Source: an uncultured Proteiniphilum sp. (GTDB lineage: Bacteria > Bacteroidota > Bacteroidia > Bacteroidales > Dysgonomonadaceae). Taken from it: a DNA stretch of 49,810 bases. A model generated the notes under the pieces. That model worked only from the letters and a program-made list of their open reading frames with translations, did not search any database and was not told the DNA's origin. The first letter of the stretch is position 1. The number at the start of each line of letters is the position of its first letter. Shown here piece after piece: positions 41,335-49,028 of the stretch. The translations under genes and the position numbers were made by a program. The stretch is from positions 1 to 49,810 of the forward strand of contig NZ_CALNAT010000252.1 of the NCBI RefSeq assembly GCF_937873925.1, written 5' to 3'.

Positions 41335-42306
41335 ATGTACAAAATTGTAGTAACCGGCGGCGCCGGTTTTATTGGTTCCAACCTCACAGAAGAACTGCTG
41401 AATCGTGGACACCGGGTAACAGTGCTCGATAACTTCACCACGGGAAAGATAGAAAATCTGCTCCCGCTGTTGGAGAAATATCCCGAAAGCCTCACTCTGC
41501 AGGTAGGTGATATCCGGAGCATGGACGATTGTCGGAAAGCTGTGGAAGGAGCTGAATATGTTTTTCACGAAGCAGCATTGGGTTCCGTCCCCCGCTCTAT
41601 TAAATATCCGGTCACGAGTAACGAAGTCAATGTAACCGGTTTCTTGCATATGCTCACGGCCAGTCGCGATGTTGGCGTAAAACGGTTTATCTACGCTGCC
41701 AGTTCCTCTACCTATGGTGACAGTCCATCACTGCCCAAAGTGGAGGATGTGATCGGTAAACCGCTCTCACCCTATGCCATCACCAAATATGTAAACGAAC
41801 TCTATGCCGATGTGTTTGCCAAAACCTACGGGATGGAATGCATCGGGTTAAGATACTTCAACGTCTTCGGTCGCCGGCAGGATCCCAACGGAACATACGC
41901 TGCCGTTATCCCCCTGTTCGTGAAAAAGCTTATAAATCACGAATCACCTGTAATCAACGGCGACGGTGAGTACAGCCGTGACTTTACCTATATCGATAAC
42001 GTGATCCGGATGAATCTGCGGGCAATGGAAACGTCCAATCCCGAAGCCGTAAATCAGGTATATAATACCGCCTATGGCGAACGCACCACACTCAATCAGT
42101 TGGTAGGATATTTAAAAGAGTACCTTTCGGAATACGATGCCGCGATAGCCGATGTAGAAGTCCTTCATGGACCCAACCGCACCGGCGATATCCCCCACTC
42201 CCTTGCCAGTATCGACAAAGCCAAAAACCTATTGGACTACGATCCGGAATACAGCATGCGCGACGGGCTTAGAGAAGCCGTGAAATGGTATTGGGAAAAT
42301 TTATAA
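41335..42306 (+). CDS. WbpP-like UDP-GlcNAc/GalNAc 4-epimerase (extended SDR)
   Basis: A 323-residue NAD-dependent epimerase with Rossmann start VTGGAGFIGSNLTEELL, the catalytic Ser/Tyr/Lys set in AASSSTYGDSP and SPYAITKYVNELYA, and FNVFGRRQDPNGTYAAVIPLF. The latter is characteristic of WbpP/TviC-type enzymes that interconvert UDP-GlcNAc and UDP-GalNAc (or their uronic acids). The neighbouring dehydrogenase fits WbpO/TviB, so the pair probably makes UDP-GalNAcA. The gene opens the plus-strand operon. Confidence 0.88.
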   Translation: MYKIVVTGGAGFIGSNLTEELLNRGHRVTVLDNFTTGKIENLLPLLEKYPESLTLQVGDIRSMDDCRKAVEGAEYVFHEAALGSVPRSIKYPVTSNEVNVTGFLHMLTASRDVGVKRFIYAASSSTYGDSPSLPKVEDVIGKPLSPYAITKYVNELYADVFAKTYGMECIGLRYFNVFGRRQDPNGTYAAVIPLFVKKLINHESPVINGDGEYSRDFTYIDNVIRMNLRAMETSNPEAVNQVYNTAYGERTTLNQLVGYLKEYLSEYDAAIADVEVLHGPNRTGDIPHSLASIDKAKNLLDYDPEYSMRDGLREAVKWYWENL

Positions 42307-42321
42307 AATTCATACAAATAA

Positions 42322-43617
42322 ATGCATAAAGAAACAAAAATTGCCGTTATCGGACTTGGGTATGTAGGATTACCTTTAGCACGTTTATTCGCCACAAAAT
42401 ATCCCGTGGTAGGTTTTGATATCAATCAAAAAAGAGTCGGTGAATTAATGGACGGGCACGACCAGACTTTAGAAGTGGAAGACGAAGTGCTTCAATCGGC
42501 TTTGGTAAAAGAAAATCCTTTCAACCGGCACGATAAAGGGCTTTATTGCAGCGCCGACCTCAATGATATTAAGGATGGGAATATCTATATCATAACCGTC
42601 CCCACCCCGGTAGACAAGAACAACCGCCCCGACCTTACCCCGCTGGTAAAAGCTAGTGAAACGGTAGGCAAGGTAATCGATAAAGGTGATATCGTAATTT
42701 ACGAATCCACTGTATATCCCGGTGCCACTGAAGAAGACTGTATCCCTGTAGTAGAAAGAACGTCCGGATTACAATTCAATGGAGATTTCTTCGCCGGCTA
42801 TTCTCCCGAGCGTATTAATCCGGGTGACAAAGAACATACAGTCGAAAAAATAAAAAAAGTAACTTCCGGCTCTACACCTGAAATCGGGAAAACAGTAGAT
42901 GAACTATATCGATCGGTAATCATTGCTGGTACCCATCTTGCACCCACTATTAAAGTAGCAGAAGCTGCCAAAATAATTGAAAACTCCCAACGCGATATCA
43001 ATATTGCTTTTGTGAACGAATTGGCTAAAATTTTTAATCGCATGAGCATTGATACCCAAGCTGTATTGGAAGCTGCGGGCACCAAATGGAATTTCGTCCC
43101 GTTCAAACCAGGATTGGTTGGCGGACACTGTATTGGCGTTGATCCATATTATTTAGCGCAAAAAGCACAGGAGTACGGCTACCATCCGGAAATTATTCTG
43201 GCCGGGCGACGGATGAACGACAGTATGGGTGAATATATAGCAGAGCAGGTAGTAAAACTGATGCTCAAGAAAAACATACAAGTGATTGAATCCAAGGTAC
43301 TTATACTAGGGTTTTCCTTTAAGGAAAACTGCCCAGATGTACGCAATACTAAAGTTATCAATATCGTTCACGCTTTAGAAGAGTACAAAGCCAATGTAAT
43401 CATCTATGATCCTTGGGTCAATCCGGAAATTGCACAACATGAATATGGAGTAAAGGTATGGAATGAATTACCGAAAAGTAAGTTTGATGCTGTAATACTA
43501 GCAGTAGCACATAAAGAATTTGAAACATTGAATATCAAAGAACTATCAAATATGAAAAAAATTATTTATGATGTGAAGAATTTTCTCAAAGGAGAAAAGG
43601 GAGTATATAAATTATAA
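42322..43617 (+). CDS. WbpO/TviB-like UDP-sugar 6-dehydrogenase
   Basis: A 431-residue UDP-glucose/UDP-GlcNAc dehydrogenase. Three-part layout: NAD domain (KIAVIGLGYVGLPLARLFA; FDINQKRVGELMDG), central domain with VPTPVDKNNRPDLTPL and the catalytic Cys in GLVGGHCIGVDPYYLAQKAQE, and C-terminal sugar-binding domain (LGFSFKENCPDVRNTKV). The TviB/WbpO-type start HKETKIAVIGLGYVGLPLA suggests oxidation of UDP-GlcNAc or UDP-GalNAc to the uronic acid. It follows the epimerase by 15 nt, and its last codons are AT-rich where composition changes. Confidence 0.9.
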   Translation: MHKETKIAVIGLGYVGLPLARLFATKYPVVGFDINQKRVGELMDGHDQTLEVEDEVLQSALVKENPFNRHDKGLYCSADLNDIKDGNIYIITVPTPVDKNNRPDLTPLVKASETVGKVIDKGDIVIYESTVYPGATEEDCIPVVERTSGLQFNGDFFAGYSPERINPGDKEHTVEKIKKVTSGSTPEIGKTVDELYRSVIIAGTHLAPTIKVAEAAKIIENSQRDINIAFVNELAKIFNRMSIDTQAVLEAAGTKWNFVPFKPGLVGGHCIGVDPYYLAQKAQEYGYHPEIILAGRRMNDSMGEYIAEQVVKLMLKKNIQVIESKVLILGFSFKENCPDVRNTKVINIVHALEEYKANVIIYDPWVNPEIAQHEYGVKVWNELPKSKFDAVILAVAHKEFETLNIKELSNMKKIIYDVKNFLKGEKGVYKL

Positions 43618-43627
43618 TATTGATGAA

Positions 43628-44815
43628 ATGAAATTTTTTTTATACATTATTATTGTATTCTTGTTTCTACTTTACCCGACTTCATCTAGCGGAGTAATAA
43701 GGGACTCAATTAATGATGTAATTTTTGATTGGACTATTGTTTCTCTGCTTGTATTTATAGTTCTGATATTCTATGGAAAATTGGATCGAAAAAATACTAT
43801 TATAGGATCTCTAATTATTTTTTATTTGACAATAATGACTCTTGTCTCAAATAGGAGTGACTCTTATTCCACATTTTCAATAGCTAGATTTGCTCCTGTA
43901 TGTTTATTTTTATTATTATCTTCTACAAAAATAGACTACAAAATATCAATGAATAAATTGTTCCCGTTATTCGATATTGTTATAATAACAATTATTGTTT
44001 TTAATATACTAATAATTTTCGATAACAATATAGTGAAACATTTCATTATAAATAATTATTCGCAATTTTACGAAAGTGCAACGCAAAATATGTTTATAAA
44101 AAAAAGACCTGTATTTACATTTGGTGTTTATACTTTTGCTTCATATTTCTATACGATTCTCTTCCTTTTATGTACTTATAGTTATGAAATTACAAAGAAA
44201 AATAAATATAGATTTTATTATTTCATCCTGCTAATATTTAATATCTTATTGGCTTCAAATTTTTCAATTCTCTCTTCTCTGTTTATGATTTTTGTAATAT
44301 TCAGAACAAGCATAAAAAATAGAAACTCAAAAGAAATTATGTTCTTTTCTCTATTCATCTCAATTATAATAGTATGGTTAGTAAACAATAAGGAATTAAT
44401 AGGTTATTACCAAGAAAGTTTATTTAGTCTTGAAAACGGTTTTATTGGGAGATATTCAGATTCAGGAGTTTTGATGATAAATAATGAGTACTTGAAAACA
44501 CATCCTAATATAGGCTTTAATATAATTAGAAATAAAGATTTAACATATACTGATTCCGGTTATTTTGTAGTAAGATTAATGGGAGGATGGATACTATTGA
44601 TTCCATTTTATTATTTATTATATAGGTTTATAAAAAATAACTTCAGGAGTAAGTATCTTACATTCCTAATCATTACATTGGTGTTTGAAACTGTTATACC
44701 TGTCACCACCTATATAAAATTTATATACGCCATGATTTTCTGTATTGTATATCTATCTTCATTAAGTTCACACGAACTAATTAAATTCAAAAGGAACGAT
44801 TACGGCAGATCATGA
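43628..44815 (+). CDS. Wzy-like O-antigen/polysaccharide polymerase
   Basis: A 395-residue protein with about ten to eleven hydrophobic helices and a large loop near the C-terminal third, the general build of Wzy-type polymerases that link repeat units in the periplasm. Sequence identity across Wzy proteins is low, so the call rests on topology, gene order (between dehydrogenase and flippase) and very low G+C content. I see no hallmark motif. The coding strand is strongly AT-rich, with many Ile, Phe, Tyr and Asn codons, which points to recent transfer. Confidence 0.75.
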   Translation: MKFFLYIIIVFLFLLYPTSSSGVIRDSINDVIFDWTIVSLLVFIVLIFYGKLDRKNTIIGSLIIFYLTIMTLVSNRSDSYSTFSIARFAPVCLFLLLSSTKIDYKISMNKLFPLFDIVIITIIVFNILIIFDNNIVKHFIINNYSQFYESATQNMFIKKRPVFTFGVYTFASYFYTILFLLCTYSYEITKKNKYRFYYFILLIFNILLASNFSILSSLFMIFVIFRTSIKNRNSKEIMFFSLFISIIIVWLVNNKELIGYYQESLFSLENGFIGRYSDSGVLMINNEYLKTHPNIGFNIIRNKDLTYTDSGYFVVRLMGGWILLIPFYYLLYRFIKNNFRSKYLTFLIITLVFETVIPVTTYIKFIYAMIFCIVYLSSLSSHELIKFKRNDYGRS

Positions 44816-44836
44816 TAAGAAAAAGGAGTTCAGATA

Positions 44837-46273
44837 ATGAGTAGAAGATTGGAATACAATATTTATACACTTGGAGTAAAGAATATTTTATCGTCCTTTC
44901 TGTCGCAGATAATTGTTTTATCTGTAGGAATTGTTCTTTCCTTTGTCTTACCTGTTGTAATTGGAATTGAACAATTCGGTTATTGGCAGGTCTACCTCTT
45001 GTATGTAACATTTGCAATGTTTTTTGGACTTGGGTTCACTGATGGCATATATCTTACGTATGGTAAATATGATTATAAAGATCTGCCTTATGAAAGACTT
45101 CGGAGTACACTCTTGGTTTATACTATTACAGCGATTATTTTCACTACGTTGGCATTATTTTTGGCTCTGGAAGAAAGAGATACCAATAAGCAATTTGCAT
45201 TAGTTGCAGCGACATTAAATATATTTGTATTATTATTAAGCAATGCAGGTATTAGTATCTTACAGTTTACAAACCGAATCAAAGAATATAGTTTTATCGT
45301 AGCCATAGGGAAACTATTACTTCTTTTAGGTATTGTCTTACTTATTGTTTTGAATATATGTAATTTTAAAACAATAATAGTTATAGATTTATTTGCTAAA
45401 GTTATTATACTAACAATTAATATTCTTCTTATAAAAGAAATTTTTTTTGGCAAAGTATCTACTAATTATCAATCAGCAATTAAAGAGTGGTACAAGAATG
45501 TTAAGATTGGAATCAAAATCATGCTTGCTGTCTATGCCAGTACTTTTGTTATGAATATTGGACGAATACTTATTGAGCGATTTGATGGTATTAAAATTTA
45601 TAGCAGCTATGCTTTGGCTGTATCGATCTCTTCGTTTTTTTTAGTCTTTGTAAGTAGTTTCAGTTTATCATTTTATCCGTTCATAAGGAGAGTTAACGAA
45701 TCAAAATGGAGTTCTATATATAGCAAAATGAACACCTTCATTTTTTTTATTTCCTTTGTTATATTAGGGTGTTATTATCCATTGAATTATATTATAAGAA
45801 ATTGGTATGTTGATTATATTTCGGTAACCCAATATTTACCATTATTTCTGGTTATGACTTTAATGCAGGGAAAGGAACAATTCCTTCATGTTACTTATAT
45901 GAAAGCACTCAGAAAAGAAAATAAACTACTATTAATTAATATAATTTTTTCAATCATTGCATGCTTAACTCTTATTCCTGTCTATTTATCAACAAAATCT
46001 GCTTATTGGGTTGCATTTATTACCAATATACTCATTATAGCGAAAAGCTACTGTCTTGAATTGTATTTAAGAAAAAAAGAACTGGAGCTTGAATTCAAAA
46101 ATATTTTTTCTGAATTGTTATTAATTATCTTATTTATTAGCATTACTTATTTTTCAGGAACATTCGCAGGGTTATTAATATTTATTTTGGTTACTTTGAT
46201 ATATTTTACGATTAAACGACACGATCTGATAAATTTTACACGGAAACTATTTCGTGAATTTCGATCTAAATAA
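44837..46273 (+). CDS. Wzx-like polysaccharide flippase
   Basis: A 478-residue protein with about 12 to 14 hydrophobic helices, of the MATE/MVF-type oligosaccharide flippase (PST) superfamily. It starts with a short basic N-terminus, then NILSSFLSQIIVLSVGIVLSFVLPVVIGIEQFGYWQVYLLYVTFAMFFGLGF, the typical start of these proteins. It probably moves undecaprenyl-linked repeat units across the inner membrane. It follows the polymerase by 21 nt. Very AT-rich. Confidence 0.85.
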   Translation: MSRRLEYNIYTLGVKNILSSFLSQIIVLSVGIVLSFVLPVVIGIEQFGYWQVYLLYVTFAMFFGLGFTDGIYLTYGKYDYKDLPYERLRSTLLVYTITAIIFTTLALFLALEERDTNKQFALVAATLNIFVLLLSNAGISILQFTNRIKEYSFIVAIGKLLLLLGIVLLIVLNICNFKTIIVIDLFAKVIILTINILLIKEIFFGKVSTNYQSAIKEWYKNVKIGIKIMLAVYASTFVMNIGRILIERFDGIKIYSSYALAVSISSFFLVFVSSFSLSFYPFIRRVNESKWSSIYSKMNTFIFFISFVILGCYYPLNYIIRNWYVDYISVTQYLPLFLVMTLMQGKEQFLHVTYMKALRKENKLLLINIIFSIIACLTLIPVYLSTKSAYWVAFITNILIIAKSYCLELYLRKKELELEFKNIFSELLLIILFISITYFSGTFAGLLIFILVTLIYFTIKRHDLINFTRKLFREFRSK

Positions 46274-46290
46274 TTAATAAAGTATAATTG

Positions 46291-47556
46291 ATGAACGTAG
46301 ATAGGGATAATGTGGATTTTCTTTTTATTGGAGGAGTTTTCCCAAAAGAGAAGGAAGAAGAAATAATCAGAAAAAGTAAATCCGGGCTCCAAATGGCAGC
46401 CAATAATTTTCAATGGAGTTTAATCCATGGTTTTGATCGTAACCTTTCAAAGCCGATTACAATATTAAATACAATATTTATAGGTTCATATCCAAAAAAC
46501 TATAGCGACTGTATTATACATGGAGAACAATTTACTCACACTCCTGGTGCAAAAGATTATAATTTAGGTTTTATAAACTTGACAATTTTAAAACAATTTC
46601 TTCGCCCCTTTAATGAAAAAAAAATTTTAAAGGAATGGTTAAATGCAAATAAAAAAGAATCAAACAAAATTGTTTTCATTTATTCTTTAAGTCCAAGATC
46701 TGCAAGATTAGCAAAACTAATAAAACAAATCAATCCGGATGCATTCACCTGTGTTTCTGTTAATGACCTCCCCCAAAATATTATGCTCGGAATTAGAGGA
46801 AATAAAAAAATAGTTCAAATTTGGAAGAATTTATTTAAGAAAAAAGTGGAAGCTAGCCTAAAGTATATAGATGGATTTATGATTGTATCGGAACAAATAG
46901 CGGAAAGTCTAAATATCAATAACAAACCGTATATTGTGGTTGAAGCATTAACTGAGATTGATCCCCTTTCTCTACCAATAATAAATAGGAAAGATGATAA
47001 AATTAAAAGGATAGTATATACCGGAGGACTCATAGAGAAATATGGGATTATAAATTTAATTCAAGCTTTTTCACTCATTGAATCTGATGAATATCAATTG
47101 ATAATTTGTGGTGATGGTGATTGTAAAGAAGCTATAATTGAAATGTCCAAAGCAGATAATCGAATAGTTTATTTAGGAGTTCTATCCCCAGACAAAGTCA
47201 AAAAAATTCAACAATCAGCTACTGTCCTTGTAAATCCACGTCAAAATACAGGTGATTTTACTAAATATTCTTTTCCAATAAAAACAATTGAATACTTATT
47301 ATCTGGTAAACCGGTTATAGGCTATAAATTAGATGGAATACCTCATGAATATGATGAACATCTGATATACGTGGAAGATAACTCATTAGATGCTATAAAA
47401 AATAAAATTATAGAGGTGTGCACAATGCCTGAAAAATTTTATTCTATAATAGGTAATAAAAACATTGAATTTGTAGCTGAACAAAAAAATAACATAATAC
47501 AAACAAAACGAATATTGTCTATGATTATAGATCAATTAAAAAAAAGGAGAATATAA
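46291..47556 (+). CDS. Glycosyltransferase, family 4-like
   Basis: A 421-residue GT-B type glycosyltransferase. Features of the C-terminal donor domain are RIVYTGGLIEKYGIINLIQAFSLI, YQLIICGDGDCKEAI, RIVYLGVLSPDKVKKIQQSATVLVNPR and FPIKTIEYLLSGKPVIGYKLDGIPHEYDEHLIYVEDNS, with the E-x7-E region (KTIEYLLSGKPV) typical of GT4. The ATG at 46291 follows a TTG directly. It adds one sugar of the repeat unit; donor and acceptor are not known. It is the only complete glycosyltransferase in the window; the others must lie beyond the IS element or elsewhere. Confidence 0.85.
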   Translation: MNVDRDNVDFLFIGGVFPKEKEEEIIRKSKSGLQMAANNFQWSLIHGFDRNLSKPITILNTIFIGSYPKNYSDCIIHGEQFTHTPGAKDYNLGFINLTILKQFLRPFNEKKILKEWLNANKKESNKIVFIYSLSPRSARLAKLIKQINPDAFTCVSVNDLPQNIMLGIRGNKKIVQIWKNLFKKKVEASLKYIDGFMIVSEQIAESLNINNKPYIVVEALTEIDPLSLPIINRKDDKIKRIVYTGGLIEKYGIINLIQAFSLIESDEYQLIICGDGDCKEAIIEMSKADNRIVYLGVLSPDKVKKIQQSATVLVNPRQNTGDFTKYSFPIKTIEYLLSGKPVIGYKLDGIPHEYDEHLIYVEDNSLDAIKNKIIEVCTMPEKFYSIIGNKNIEFVAEQKNNIIQTKRILSMIIDQLKKRRI

Positions 47557-47557
47557 T

Positions 47558-48481
47558 ATGAAAGCGCTTGTAACTGGGGGCGCCGGTTTTATCGGCTCAA
47601 ATGTTGTAAAATATCTTTTAGAAGAAAAGTGGGATGTGAGGGTAATTGATAACCTCTCTTCAGGTAGTAAATTAAACTTGAATAAATTAAATATTGAATT
47701 TATTGAAAGTGATATCCGTGACCCGGAAAGTGTTTTAATGGCCTGTAAAGATGTGGATATAGTTTTTCATTTGGCGGCTTGTGTTGGTAGACAAAAGTCT
47801 ATAGATAATCCAATACTTGATTCAAGTACTAATTTATTGGGGACGTTAAATATTTTAGAAGGAATGAGGATTCAACACATTAATCGTATTGTTTATTCCT
47901 CGTCTGCCGCTATTTTTGGAGAACTGGAAACTTCATCAATTGATGAAAACCATCCTCAGAATGCTGATTCACCATATGGGGTGAGTAAACTGGCTGCTGA
48001 GAAGATGATACTGACTTATTGCGGTATATATGATATAACCGGTATTTGTCTGAGGTATTTCAATATCTATGGCATCAATCAAAGATACGATCTTTATGGA
48101 AATGTTATTCCTATTTTTGCTAAACGCATCTTTTCAAATGAACCAATAACAATCTATGGTGATGGTGACCAAACTAGGGATTTTGTAAATGTTAAAGATG
48201 TGGCAAAAGCCAATTATTTAGCAGCTATCACTGATAAGGGAACTAATGTTTATAATTTGGGAAGTGGAAGCAGTATCACCATCAATGCCCTTGCGGAAAT
48301 GATGTTTAAATGTGCGAAAAAGAAATCAAACATTATATACGCCCCGAATCGAATTGCAGATGTTAGACATTGTAAAGCAAAAACCGATAAAGTTTTAAAC
48401 GATTTAGGCTTCAAAGCTACTATAAATCTTGAAGAGGGTTTATTAGAGTATTTGAACTGGTTTAAAGATTACTTATTTTAG
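47558..48481 (+). CDS. NAD-dependent sugar epimerase/dehydratase (second one)
   Basis: A 307-residue extended SDR that starts one base after the glycosyltransferase stop. It has VTGGAGFIGSNVVKYLLEE, the catalytic Ser/Tyr/Lys set in YSSSAAIFGE and SPYGVSKLAAEKM, and FNIYGINQRYDLYGNVIPIF. The N-terminal sequence resembles the epimerase at 41335, including at DNA level around GGCGCCGGTTTTAT, but the rest diverges. It is probably a UDP-sugar 4-epimerase; the exact substrate is unknown. AT-rich like the preceding three genes. Confidence 0.88.
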   Translation: MKALVTGGAGFIGSNVVKYLLEEKWDVRVIDNLSSGSKLNLNKLNIEFIESDIRDPESVLMACKDVDIVFHLAACVGRQKSIDNPILDSSTNLLGTLNILEGMRIQHINRIVYSSSAAIFGELETSSIDENHPQNADSPYGVSKLAAEKMILTYCGIYDITGICLRYFNIYGINQRYDLYGNVIPIFAKRIFSNEPITIYGDGDQTRDFVNVKDVAKANYLAAITDKGTNVYNLGSGSSITINALAEMMFKCAKKKSNIIYAPNRIADVRHCKAKTDKVLNDLGFKATINLEEGLLEYLNWFKDYLF

Positions 48482-48492
48482 ACTAAGATCGG

Positions 48493-48682
48493 ATGATTTT
48501 AAAAAATTACTATCACATATTCAGCAATATACGCATTACTTGATCATGAAGGTTATATCCGATGGAAAGGAGTTAAAATAGGGGTGAATGTTCGGATATA
48601 TAGGAATCCATATGATATGTTGAGTACTGAATCTTGGTGTATAACCCTTGGGAATAATGTATATACAAAAGAAGTATATAAT
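48493..48682 (+). pseudogene. Hexapeptide-type acyltransferase remnant, frameshifted and cut by the IS element
   Basis: The ATG at 48493, 12 bp after the epimerase stop, gives MILKNYYHIFSNIRIT before a stop. A shift of one base near 48536 opens LLDHEGYIRWKGVKIGVNVRIY and then NPYDMLSTESWCITLGNNVY. The pattern GVKIGxNVRIYxNPY...STESWCITLGNNVY fits the N-terminal part of capsular O-acetyltransferases of the hexapeptide (LbH) family. The coding sequence ends where the IS3-type element begins (about 48682). This piece was read from the sequence; the family is inferred by pattern. Confidence 0.6.
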
Positions 48683-48697
48683 TACCCCTGAATCTTA

Positions 48698-48738
48698 GAC
48701 AACAAGTATCATTAAAAAATAGTATTAATTTTGTTGTC
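48698..48738 (+). promoter_or_regulatory. Inverted repeat just before orfA
   Basis: GACAACAA (48698-48705) and TTGTTGTC (48731-48738) are perfect 8-bp inverted repeats, and the second arm ends at the ATG of orfA. The hairpin would hide the ribosome-binding region in transcripts that read in from outside. Confidence 0.5.
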
Positions 48739-49014
48739 ATGAAGAAAAGAAAAAGTTACAGTGCAGGTTTTAAAACGAAGGTAGTTTTAGAAGTGCTTCA
48801 AGAAAGGGAAACGTTGCAGGAGATTGCGCGCAAGTATGAACTTCACCCGAGCCAGATCTCGTTGTGGAAAAATCAGTTCCTGTCCAATGCAGATGCTGTT
48901 TTCGAGCGTGGTACCAGCAAACCTGAGGAAGACAAGGAGAAAGACGCCCTCTTCAAGAAAGTGGGTCAGCTTCAACTGGAGGTTGATTTCTTAAAAAAAG
49001 TATTGGGGAAATAG
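48739..49014 (+). CDS. IS3-family transposase OrfA (HTH protein)
   Basis: A 91-residue protein with a helix-turn-helix: KKRKSYSAGFKTKVVLEVLQERETLQEIARKYELHPSQISLWKNQFL, then a leucine-zipper-like C-terminus (QLQLEVDFLKKVLGK). Near the end, seven A (48993-48999) precede GTATTGGGG, where a -1 frameshift would enter the orfB frame; the -1 frame stays open from there through the orfB start. The stop TAG is at 49012-49014. Confidence 0.92.
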   Translation: MKKRKSYSAGFKTKVVLEVLQERETLQEIARKYELHPSQISLWKNQFLSNADAVFERGTSKPEEDKEKDALFKKVGQLQLEVDFLKKVLGK

Positions 49015-49028
49015 CTAAATCCGAGCGT

